Source: Flavobacterium jejuense
GTDB taxonomy: Bacteria > Bacteroidota > Bacteroidia > Flavobacteriales > Flavobacteriaceae
Direction of reading: 5' to 3'
Length of the DNA stretch: 64,000 nt
NCBI RefSeq assembly: GCF_006491595.2
Contig: NZ_VEVQ02000010.1
Span: 62,001-126,000 of the forward strand
Part shown: positions 24,697 to 31,542 of the stretch, piece by piece
Numbering within the stretch: position 1 is the first letter of the stretch
How the letters are laid out: each line of letters starts with the position of its first letter
Notes under the pieces: model-generated
Database searches by the model: none
What the model saw: the letters and a program-made list of their open reading frames with translations, nothing else
Told to the model about the DNA's origin: nothing
Program-made: the position numbers and the translations under genes

Positions 24697-25572
24697 TTAA
24701 TAAAGGTCATCAGTTCTTAAATTTAAAAAACGTTGGGTGGCAAAGAAAGTACTAATCCAAGTAATAACGATACCTATAAGTAAAACACCTCCAAAAACGA
24801 TGCTTAGAGAAGTGTAATCTTTTAACAAACCTAAACTTGGTAAAAATTCATCAGCATAATAAATTAAAGCTAAAAGAGCTAATATAGCAAGAAAAGAACC
24901 AGCTAAACCTAATTTAATACTTCTCATAATAAAAGGTTTTCTGATGAAAGATTTAGTAGCACCAACCATTTGCATGGTTTTAATAGTAAAACGGTGCGAA
25001 TAAATGGAAAGACGCAACGAACTATTGATAAGCAACATAGCAATTATTGCTAAAAAGCCACTGATAATCAACATCCAAAAACTAATTCGTTTGATGTTGT
25101 CATTTACTAATTCTACTAATTGCTTGTCATAAATAATTTCAGAAACCATTTCGTTTTTCTTAATATCATGCTCAATCGCTCTAATGCTATCAGCGACTAC
25201 ATAAACTCCTTTTAGGTTAATATCAAACGAATTTTGTAACGGATTAAAACCTAAAAAAGACATAAAATCTTTTCCTACGATATCTACATTGTTTTTGGCA
25301 GCACTATCCTTATGCACAAAAGCATATTCTTTAATGAAACGAGAATTTTTCAATTGCGTATCAAAAGCATTCAAGACACTGTCTTTAGCTTCATTTTTAA
25401 AGAAAACAGTCATCGGAATATTCTCCTTAAAATCATTTGTAATTTTTTTGGAATTAATTACAAACAACCCTAAAGTTCCCAGTAAAAACAAAACCAAAAA
25501 AATACTCAACACAACCGAAAAGTAAGAGGATATTAAACGTCTTTTGTTATAATTTTCAAATGAAGATGCCAT
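24697..25572 (-). CDS. ftsX: Cell division protein FtsX
   Basis: Permease-like partner of the FtsE ATPase, which activates peptidoglycan hydrolases at the septum. The 291 residues have a membrane helix near 21-43, an extracytoplasmic domain (about 44-165) and three further helices near 170-190, 215-240 and 255-280. The cytoplasmic loop TMQMVGATKSFIRKPF is the typical FtsX/MacB coupling loop. ftsE is not adjacent, which is normal in Bacteroidetes. It is the first of the ftsX-DUF3098 pair. Confidence 0.93.
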   Translation of the reverse strand: MASSFENYNKRRLISSYFSVVLSIFLVLFLLGTLGLFVINSKKITNDFKENIPMTVFFKNEAKDSVLNAFDTQLKNSRFIKEYAFVHKDSAAKNNVDIVGKDFMSFLGFNPLQNSFDINLKGVYVVADSIRAIEHDIKKNEMVSEIIYDKQLVELVNDNIKRISFWMLIISGFLAIIAMLLINSSLRLSIYSHRFTIKTMQMVGATKSFIRKPFIMRSIKLGLAGSFLAILALLALIYYADEFLPSLGLLKDYTSLSIVFGGVLLIGIVITWISTFFATQRFLNLRTDDLY

Positions 25573-25661
25573 AAAATTTAGAAATATGAGGTAAAAATAG
25601 TAAAGAAATTTTGTTTATACAGAATATAACAACAAAGTTTTAACTTTAGTGTTTTAAAATG

Positions 25662-25669
25662 TATTTTTG
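25662..25669 (+). promoter_or_regulatory. Probable leuS -7 promoter element
   Basis: TATTTTTG fits TANNTTTG and is the best plus-strand match in the gap before leuS. Confidence 0.45.
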
Positions 25670-25723
25670 CAACTGATTTTTTTAAGAAGCGAATGGCTAG
25701 TGCATTATTGGAATCCATTTTCC

Positions 25724-25789
25724 CGCTTTCCATTCTATCTTTTCTTTTTTTCTTTAAAAAAACAAAAGGATGCCATTACAATCGGGGCT
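25724..25789 (+). repeat. Dispersed intergenic hairpin element, copy 1
   Basis: The sequence runs from CGCTTTCC through a CTTTTCTTTTTTT/AAAAAAACAAAAG hairpin to GGATGCC and ATCGGGGCT. Its blocks match the element at 42631-42695 in the same order. Similar elements are, from general knowledge, frequent between genes in Flavobacterium genomes. Confidence 0.7.
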
Positions 25790-25856
25790 AAAAAGGAAAC
25801 CATTGGCTTTTTTGGAATCAAAATAAAAAGGAATAATTCAAGCATTAGGCAAAATT

Positions 25857-25938
25857 AGACCTTAGGTAAAATAATAAAGACGAATGACTTAAGCTTGCGA
25901 CAGCATGAGACCTTAGGCAAAATAATAAAGACGAATGA
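25857..25938 (+). repeat. 31-bp direct repeat overlapping the leuS start
   Basis: Copies at 25857-25887 and 25908-25938 differ at one base (AGACCTTAGGTAAAATAATA versus AGACCTTAGGCAAAATAATA, then AAGACGAATGA in both). The second contains the leuS ATG. The first therefore places an identical start context ahead of a two-codon frame, ATG ACT TAA. Confidence 0.85.
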
Positions 25939-28900
25939 AATACTTTCACAACGAAATCGAAGCCAAATGGCAAAAATATTGGGCAGAAAACAAAACTTTT
26001 GCAGCGACTAATAATGCTACCAAGCCAAAATACTATGTTTTAGACATGTTTCCTTATCCATCAGGAGCAGGATTGCACGTAGGACATCCACTGGGTTATA
26101 TTGCTTCAGATATTGTGGCACGTTTTAAAAGACATAAAGGATTTAATGTATTGCATCCACAAGGATATGATTCCTTTGGTTTACCTGCTGAACAATATGC
26201 CATTCAAACAGGACAACATCCAGATAAAACGACCAAAGAAAATATTACTCGTTATAGAGAGCAATTAGATAAAATCGGATTTTCATTTGATTGGAGTAGA
26301 GAAGTACGCACTTCAAATGCCGATTATTACAAACATACGCAATGGATTTTTATTCAATTATTTGAATCTTGGTACAACAATGATTCCAATAAAGCAGAAG
26401 CTATCTCAACTTTAATTGCAATTTTTGAAAAAGAAGGCAATGATACTGTAAATGCAGTTTGTGATGACAATATAACTGCTTTTTCAGCAGAGGAATGGAA
26501 TGCCTTTTCGTCAGAAGAACAACAAAAAATCCTATTACAATATAGATTAACCTATTTAGCTGAAACCGAAGTAAACTGGTGTCCAGCTTTAGGAACCGTT
26601 TTAGCTAATGACGAAATCGTAAATGGAGTTTCAGAAAGAGGAGGACATCCTGTAATTCGTAAAAAAATGACCCAATGGTCGATGCGAATTTCAGCTTACG
26701 CAGAACGTTTGTTACAAGGTTTAAACGAAATTGATTGGACAGAATCTCTAAAAGAATCACAAAGAAACTGGATTGGAAAAAGTGTAGGAGCAATGGTTTC
26801 ATTCAATGTACAACCTACAACCTACAACCTACAACCTGCAACAATCGAAGTCTTCACAACAAGACCAGATACCATTTTTGGAGTAACTTTCATGACTTTA
26901 GCACCAGAACACGATTTGGTAGCTAAAATCACAACTCCTGAGCAAAAAGCAGCGGTAGAAGCTTATGTAGAAGCAACAGCAAAACGTTCTGAAAGAGAAA
27001 GAATGGCAGATGTTAAAACCATTTCTGGTGTTTTCACTGGAGCTTATGCTGAACATCCTTTTACAAAAGAATCGATTCCAGTTTGGATTGGCGATTATGT
27101 GTTAGCAGGTTATGGAACAGGTGCAGTTATGGCAGTTCCTTGTGGTGACGAACGCGATTATGCTTTCGCGAATTTCTTCAAAGGAACCAAAGGAATGCCT
27201 GAAATCAAAAACATTTTCGACCAAGATATCTCAGAAGCTGCTTTTGGAGCCAAAGAAGGTTTTAAATTAGTAGATTCTGATTTCTTAAATGGTTTAGGCT
27301 ACAAAGAAGGTACAAAAAAAGCTATTGAAGCTTTAGAAAAAATAAAGCAAGGTAAAGGAAAAACCAATTACCGTTTGCGTGATGCTGTTTTTTCAAGACA
27401 AAGATATTGGGGTGAACCCTTTCCAGTGTATTATGTGAACGGATTGCCACAAATGATTGATAAAAAACATTTGCCAATCGCTTTACCAGAAGTTGAAAAA
27501 TATTTACCAACAGAAGATGGACAACCTCCTTTAGGAAATGCTACGGTTTGGGCTTGGGATGTTGAAAAGTTGTCGGTTGTCAGTTGTGAGTTAATAGATA
27601 ACGTTAAAGTATTTCCGCTGGAGTTGAATACTATGCCAGGTTGGGCTGGTTCTTCTTGGTATTGGATGCGTTATATGGATGCTCATAATGAAGAAGAATT
27701 TGCAAGCAAAGAAGCTTTAGACTATTGGCAAAATGTAGATTTATATATCGGTGGAAGCGAACACGCAACCGGACATTTATTATATTCCCGTTTTTGGAAT
27801 AAATTCTTAAAAGATAGAGGTTTCGCACCCACAGAAGAACCTTTTAAGAAATTGATTAATCAAGGGATGATTTTGGGAATGAGTGCTTTTGTATATAGGT
27901 TAGAGATAGGATTTTCTGCTTATAATGAGAAAGAGGAAATTGAATTTAAAAAATTAATAAGTTCACTACCAGTTTTTATTTTACCTAAAGAAGATAATGG
28001 AATGGAATTTTATGAATTTCAATCATTATCAGATGATGAAAGATTAAAAAATGTACTTTCTTTTATTCAAGAAAAAAACATAAATAATTTAGAACTTAAT
28101 TATGGAGGTTTGTTGTTTACTGTTAGTCCAATTCACGTTGATGTTTCATTAGTTAACATATCAGATGAATTAAATATTGAAGAATTTAGAAAAAATTCTC
28201 TTTATAGTGATTATAAAGATGCGGTTTTTGTAGGTTTAAATGGGGATTTGATTTTTGGAAATGATGGAAAATACATCGTTGGTCGAGAAGTAGAAAAAAT
28301 GTCAAAATCAAAATACAACGTAGTTAATCCAGATGAGATTTGTAATGAGTATGGTGCAGATACGTTGCGTTTGTATGAAATGTTTTTGGGCCCATTGGAA
28401 CAAGCAAAACCTTGGAATACTGCTGGAATTACTGGTGTTTATGGTTTCCTTAAAAAACTATGGCGATTGTATTTTGATGATAATGGTTTAATTGTTACCA
28501 ATGACGAACCATCAGCTGAAATGTATAAATCGTTACATAAAACCATCAAAAAAGTGACGGAAGATATCGAGAATTTCTCCTTCAATACTTCGGTTTCTCA
28601 ATTCATGATTTGTGTAAATGAATTAGCCACTTTAAAATGCCATCACAGAGCTATTTTAGAACCATTAGCGATTATATTATCTCCTTACGCTCCTCATATT
28701 GCAGAAGAATTATGGAGTGCGTTAGGTCATGAAGGGTCAATTGCAATGGTAGCTTTCCCAATTTTTGAAGAAAAATATTTAGTTGAAAGTGAAAAAGAAT
28801 ATCCTGTTTCATTCAATGGAAAAATGCGTTTTACCTTGAAATTACCATTGGACTTAACTCCAAAACAAATTGAAGAAATCGTAATGGCAGATGAAAGAAC

Positions 28901-28976
28901 AATTGCGCAATTAGCAGGAAATATTCCTAAAAAAGTAATTATTGTTCCTGGAAAGATTATCAATTTAGTAGGATAG
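25935..28976 (+). CDS. leuS: Leucyl-tRNA synthetase with enlarged variable insert
   Basis: Charges tRNA-Leu with leucine. The 1013 residues are longer than typical bacterial LeuRS (about 860-930). The class I motifs are PYPSGAGLHVGHPLGY near 43 (HIGH) and EKMSKSKYN near 790. The CP1 editing domain (about 280-480) includes TTRPDTIFG. Between LINQGMILGMSAFVYRLE (about 640) and IFGNDGKYIVGREVEKMSKS lies an insert of roughly 130 residues, richer in A/T codons than its flanks. Two heptamer repeat tracts (26810 and 27569) are read in frame within surface loops. An intrinsic terminator follows at 29005. Confidence 0.95.
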   Translation: MKYFHNEIEAKWQKYWAENKTFAATNNATKPKYYVLDMFPYPSGAGLHVGHPLGYIASDIVARFKRHKGFNVLHPQGYDSFGLPAEQYAIQTGQHPDKTTKENITRYREQLDKIGFSFDWSREVRTSNADYYKHTQWIFIQLFESWYNNDSNKAEAISTLIAIFEKEGNDTVNAVCDDNITAFSAEEWNAFSSEEQQKILLQYRLTYLAETEVNWCPALGTVLANDEIVNGVSERGGHPVIRKKMTQWSMRISAYAERLLQGLNEIDWTESLKESQRNWIGKSVGAMVSFNVQPTTYNLQPATIEVFTTRPDTIFGVTFMTLAPEHDLVAKITTPEQKAAVEAYVEATAKRSERERMADVKTISGVFTGAYAEHPFTKESIPVWIGDYVLAGYGTGAVMAVPCGDERDYAFANFFKGTKGMPEIKNIFDQDISEAAFGAKEGFKLVDSDFLNGLGYKEGTKKAIEALEKIKQGKGKTNYRLRDAVFSRQRYWGEPFPVYYVNGLPQMIDKKHLPIALPEVEKYLPTEDGQPPLGNATVWAWDVEKLSVVSCELIDNVKVFPLELNTMPGWAGSSWYWMRYMDAHNEEEFASKEALDYWQNVDLYIGGSEHATGHLLYSRFWNKFLKDRGFAPTEEPFKKLINQGMILGMSAFVYRLEIGFSAYNEKEEIEFKKLISSLPVFILPKEDNGMEFYEFQSLSDDERLKNVLSFIQEKNINNLELNYGGLLFTVSPIHVDVSLVNISDELNIEEFRKNSLYSDYKDAVFVGLNGDLIFGNDGKYIVGREVEKMSKSKYNVVNPDEICNEYGADTLRLYEMFLGPLEQAKPWNTAGITGVYGFLKKLWRLYFDDNGLIVTNDEPSAEMYKSLHKTIKKVTEDIENFSFNTSVSQFMICVNELATLKCHHRAILEPLAIILSPYAPHIAEELWSALGHEGSIAMVAFPIFEEKYLVESEKEYPVSFNGKMRFTLKLPLDLTPKQIEEIVMADERTIAQLAGNIPKKVIIVPGKIINLVG
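26810..26837 (+). repeat. Heptamer tract in leuS (ACAACCT x4)
   Basis: Four perfect copies of ACAACCT. In frame they encode the low-complexity stretch QPTTYNLQPAT just before the editing-domain strand with TTRPDTIFG. Because 7 is not a multiple of 3, only changes of three units keep the frame. Confidence 0.85.
27569..27589 (+). repeat. Heptamer tract in leuS (GTTGTCG/GTTGTCA/GTTGTGA)
   Basis: Three imperfect tandem heptamers, in frame as LSVVSCEL, in a loop shortly before FPLELNTMPGWAGSSW. Confidence 0.65.
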
Positions 28977-29004
28977 TTGTATAGGCTTTTACTAGTAAAA
29001 CTCT

Positions 29005-29049
29005 AAATCTCAAATACTGTTTTAAACCACAGTGTTTGGGATTTTTTTG
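29005..29049 (+). terminator. Intrinsic terminator after leuS
   Basis: A 16-bp stem (AAATCTCAAATACTGT 29005-29020 with ACAGTGTTTGGGATTT 29029-29044, two G-U pairs) is followed by a T run. It begins 29 bp past the leuS stop. Confidence 0.88.
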
Positions 29050-29079
29050 TTATAATTTCTTTTTTTATTCCATTTTACT

Positions 29080-29138
29080 TGTTAAAATGTGATTTTTGTC
29101 CTAAAAAAATCTTATAGAAATGTTAAAATGCGATTTTT
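29080..29138 (+). repeat. 18-bp direct repeats upstream of 29256
   Basis: TGTTAAAATGTGATTTTT (29080-29097) and TGTTAAAATGCGATTTTT (29121-29138) differ at one base and are 41 bp apart, close to four helical turns. They lie about 120-170 bp before the next gene and may be paired protein-binding sites (inference). Confidence 0.6.
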
Positions 29139-29255
29139 ATACAATAAAAACAGTTTTTAATCCTTTATTTCATATAAACAAAACAAAATGGCTTTCCTTT
29201 TTATTTAAAATCAAATAAAAAGCAATCAGCTGTATAAACTATCTATCTAATAACT

Positions 29256-29855
29256 ATGAAAAAAACAACCCTAAACTCAATTGTAGTAGTATTTATTTTT
29301 TGTACTAATTTGCTAACAGTAAGCGCTCAGGAAAAGAATGCTAAAATAGCGGAAGATTTAAACACTTTAATCACGAAATCATCTAGTTATCAAAATTATA
29401 AAGTAATTGAAAAAGGAGCAGTTTTTGGTTTTCAATCTTCATTAGACAAATATATCGAGCATGAGCAAAATACTCAAGATTTATTGAGAAAGGAAATTGT
29501 AGAAAATAAGAAGAATATCTTAGGATTACAAAATCAAATACAAGAATTAAAAAAATCAAATGCGATTTTAACTGCTGAAAAAGCTAATATTTCTTTTTTA
29601 GGATTATCTATAAGTAAATCTAGTTACTCCGTTACAATGTGGACTTTGTTTTTAGGCACCTTATTTGTTGCTGGAATTTTATTTTATAAATTTAAAAATG
29701 CTAATGCTGTTACTAAGCATTCTAAATCGGTACTAAAAGATGTAGAAGAAGAATATGAGTCGTATAGAAGAGTTTGTATCGAAAGAGAACAAGGTTTAAG
29801 AAGACAATTATTTGAAGAAGCAAAAAAGAGAAAAGAACTTAAGAACGTCTCATAA
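29256..29855 (+). CDS. Membrane-anchored coiled-coil protein, unknown function
   Basis: The 199 residues comprise a signal peptide or first membrane segment (1-24, LLTVSAQ), a helical region with a coiled coil near 80-110 (ENKKNILGLQNQIQELKKS), a membrane helix near 127-146 (MWTLFLGTLFVAGILFYKF), and a charged cytoplasmic helix ending KKRKELKNVS. I do not recognise a named family. The gene stands alone after the leuS terminator, with its own upstream direct repeats. Confidence 0.72.
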   Translation: MKKTTLNSIVVVFIFCTNLLTVSAQEKNAKIAEDLNTLITKSSSYQNYKVIEKGAVFGFQSSLDKYIEHEQNTQDLLRKEIVENKKNILGLQNQIQELKKSNAILTAEKANISFLGLSISKSSYSVTMWTLFLGTLFVAGILFYKFKNANAVTKHSKSVLKDVEEEYESYRRVCIEREQGLRRQLFEEAKKRKELKNVS

Positions 29856-29887
29856 AAGCACAATTTTAATCTTTAATTTTTGTAACA

Positions 29888-29930
29888 TTTTCATGTTTTA
29901 CGTATAATAATTAAAAGTAAAACATGAAAA
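29888..29930 (+). promoter_or_regulatory. Perfect 14-bp inverted repeat over a start codon
   Basis: TTTTCATGTTTTAC (29888-29901) and GTAAAACATGAAAA (29917-29930) are exact complements separated by 15 nt. The ATG of the small gene at 29924 lies inside the second arm, so the RNA hairpin would hide it. No T run follows, so it is not a normal terminator. It could instead be a DNA operator. Confidence 0.75.
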
Positions 29931-30154
29931 AATTTGAAGTACACACTTTAACTGTAAAATCGGATTTTAAAAGTATGAAGGAAGAGTTGGCAAAAGATGT
30001 GCAACAATTTCTGAATAAGAAAGCAAATGAAGGCTATGAAGTAATAAATGTTTTATGAAGCAATGGAATTAATTGCCTTTATCACTTTGTGAAGGTAAAA
30101 ATGTCAAATTGGCACAAAGAAAAAGTGGAATATAATTTGATGATTATTTTGTAA
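29924..30154 (+). pseudogene. DUF4177-like small gene with in-frame TGA
   Basis: From the ATG at 29924 the frame encodes 44 residues, beginning MKKFEVHTLTVKSDF and ending NKKANEGYEVINVL, before TGA at 30056-30058. The same frame stays open to 30154 and resumes with SNGINCLYHFVKVK. Small DUF4177-type proteins have an N-terminal strand, a helix, an EGWE/EGYEVI strand and a final strand like YHFVKV, so the TGA appears to remove the last strand. It is either a decayed gene or a functional 44-residue peptide (29924-30058). The family call is a resemblance only. Confidence 0.5.
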
Positions 30155-30182
30155 CTTTAAGTTTTAAAAACAAAAAAATATT

Positions 30183-30881
30183 ATGGATTTTACCTATTTA
30201 ATATTAATTGGTGGTATTGCTCTTTTTAGTTGGTTAGTAAGTGCAAGATTAAAAAGCAAGTTTGCTCACTATTCAAAAATTCATTTAAGAAATGGAATGA
30301 GTGGAGCAGAAATTGCGGAAAAAATGTTGTCAGATAATGGAATTTATGATGTAAAGGTAATTTCCACACCAGGACAATTAACCGATCATTACAATCCAGT
30401 AAACAAAACTGTAAATTTAAGTGAAGCAGTCTACAACCAAAGAAATGCAGCTTCAGCAGCTGTTGCAGCTCATGAATGTGGACATGCTGTACAACATGCC
30501 CAAGCTTATAGTTGGTTGACTATGCGCTCTAAAATGGTGCCTATGGTAAATGTTTCATCGAGTATGTCTCAATGGTTAATTATGGGAGGCTTAATTTTAG
30601 GTTATGCTGCTAAAACGAGTATCGGTTTTTATGTTGCTGTTGCAGGTTTAATTTTAATGGCTGTAGCAACAACCTTTAGTTTTATTACTTTACCAGTAGA
30701 ATATGATGCTAGTAATAGAGCATTGGCTTGGTTGAAAAGCAAAAATATGTTGAGTCAACAAGAATATGCTGGTGCAGAAGATTCTTTAAAATGGGCCGCG
30801 AGAACTTATGTAGTTGCAGCTTTAGGAGCTTTAGCTTCACTTTTATATTGGGCATTTAGAATTTTAGGCTCACGAGATTAA
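30183..30881 (+). CDS. Zinc metallopeptidase, YugP family
   Basis: Membrane-bound neutral zinc peptidase of 232 residues. A first helix lies at about 3-20. The zinc site AAHECGHAVQHA near 95-106 is the HExxH-like motif in its HECGH form, typical of this family. Helices near 122-168 (VSSSMSQWLIMGGLI, FYVAVAGLILMAVAT) and a C-terminal helix at about 208-226 follow. Substrates are unknown. It is transcribed alone and ends before a bidirectional terminator at 30908. Confidence 0.9.
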   Translation: MDFTYLILIGGIALFSWLVSARLKSKFAHYSKIHLRNGMSGAEIAEKMLSDNGIYDVKVISTPGQLTDHYNPVNKTVNLSEAVYNQRNAASAAVAAHECGHAVQHAQAYSWLTMRSKMVPMVNVSSSMSQWLIMGGLILGYAAKTSIGFYVAVAGLILMAVATTFSFITLPVEYDASNRALAWLKSKNMLSQQEYAGAEDSLKWAARTYVVAALGALASLLYWAFRILGSRD

Positions 30882-30907
30882 TTATGTTTAAAATATAGAT
30901 AAAAACA

Positions 30908-30943
30908 ATCCCAAATTCTAATGAAAGAATTTGGGATTTTTAT
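30908..30943. terminator. Bidirectional terminator between YugP-like and Lrp genes
   Basis: ATCCCAAATTCT pairs with AGAATTTGGGAT, with A-rich sequence before and TTTTTA after, so it can serve both convergent genes. Confidence 0.82.
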
Positions 30944-30972
30944 TTCAATACATTATTTTTTTAACTTCTAAC

Positions 30973-31443
30973 TTATAATTGTATTTGTCTATCAATTTGT
31001 TGATCTAGTGAAATAAATGTTTCTGTTCTAGAAACTCCTTTAATGGCTTGAATTTTTTTATTTAATAATTGCATTAAATGTTCATTGTCTTTACAGATGA
31101 TTTTAATTAAGATACTCCAATTTCCCGTTGTGTAATGACATTCCAATACTTCTGGAATTTTTTTTAATTCCCTTACTGCTTCAGAATTACTAGAAGCCTT
31201 GTCCAAATAAACACCTACAAAAGCCATTGTGGAATAGCCTAATACTTTAATGTCAACAGTAAATTTTGAACCAGAAATTACACCAGCTTGTTCCAGTTTT
31301 CTTAGTCTTTGATGAATAGCAGCACCAGAAATGCCTATTTTTTTTGCAATTTGTAAAATAGGTTTTCTTGCGTCTTCCATTAAGTCTCTTAATATTTCTT
31401 TATCAATCCCATCTATTTCAATTTGCAACTGGTTTATCTTCAT
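30973..31443 (-). CDS. Lrp/AsnC family transcriptional regulator
   Basis: The 156 residues, from the ATG at 31443, have an N-terminal HTH (DGIDKEILRDLMEDARKP, IAKKIGISGAAIHQRLRKLE) and a C-terminal RAM/AsnC ligand domain (about 70-150, GVYLDKASSNSEAVRELKKI ... GVSRTETFISL). The longer frame to 31494 adds an unlikely leader peptide. It is encoded next to a saccharopine-dehydrogenase-like gene on the same strand, separated by a terminator. Control of amino-acid metabolism, possibly lysine, is inferred from family and position. Confidence 0.92.
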   Translation of the reverse strand: MKINQLQIEIDGIDKEILRDLMEDARKPILQIAKKIGISGAAIHQRLRKLEQAGVISGSKFTVDIKVLGYSTMAFVGVYLDKASSNSEAVRELKKIPEVLECHYTTGNWSILIKIICKDNEHLMQLLNKKIQAIKGVSRTETFISLDQQIDRQIQL

Positions 31444-31492
31444 AATAATTCTATTTGTAAGTGAACTAGTGTAAAAATAAGTTTTTATAAAC

Positions 31493-31526
31493 AAAAAATC
31501 CGAAATTAATTAAAATTTCGGATTTT
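31493..31526 (-). terminator. Intrinsic terminator after the saccharopine dehydrogenase-like gene
   Basis: AAAATCCGAAATT and AATTTCGGATTTT form a hairpin between the two minus-strand genes, with A and T runs on both sides. Confidence 0.85.
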
Positions 31527-31542
31527 GTAATGCTTTTATTTT

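Larger units (their letters stand above)
25573..25934 (+). other. Intergenic region and long leuS leader
   Basis: This 362-bp gap holds a plus-strand -7 element TATTTTTG (25662-25669), which predicts a leuS leader of about 260 nt. It also holds one copy of a dispersed hairpin element (25724-25789) and the first copy of a 31-bp direct repeat whose second copy reaches into the leuS start codon. I see no gene. No T-box or known riboswitch fold was recognised. Confidence 0.6.

Noticed and set aside
25662-25934. T-box or amino-acid riboswitch in the leuS leader
   Set aside because: No T-box consensus or antiterminator is visible, T-boxes are not typical of Bacteroidetes, and the structure present is explained by the dispersed hairpin element and direct repeat.
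30100-30125. TTGGCAC at about 30107-30113 as a sigma-54 promoter
   Set aside because: There is no TTGC-type -12 element at the required distance and no linked activator.
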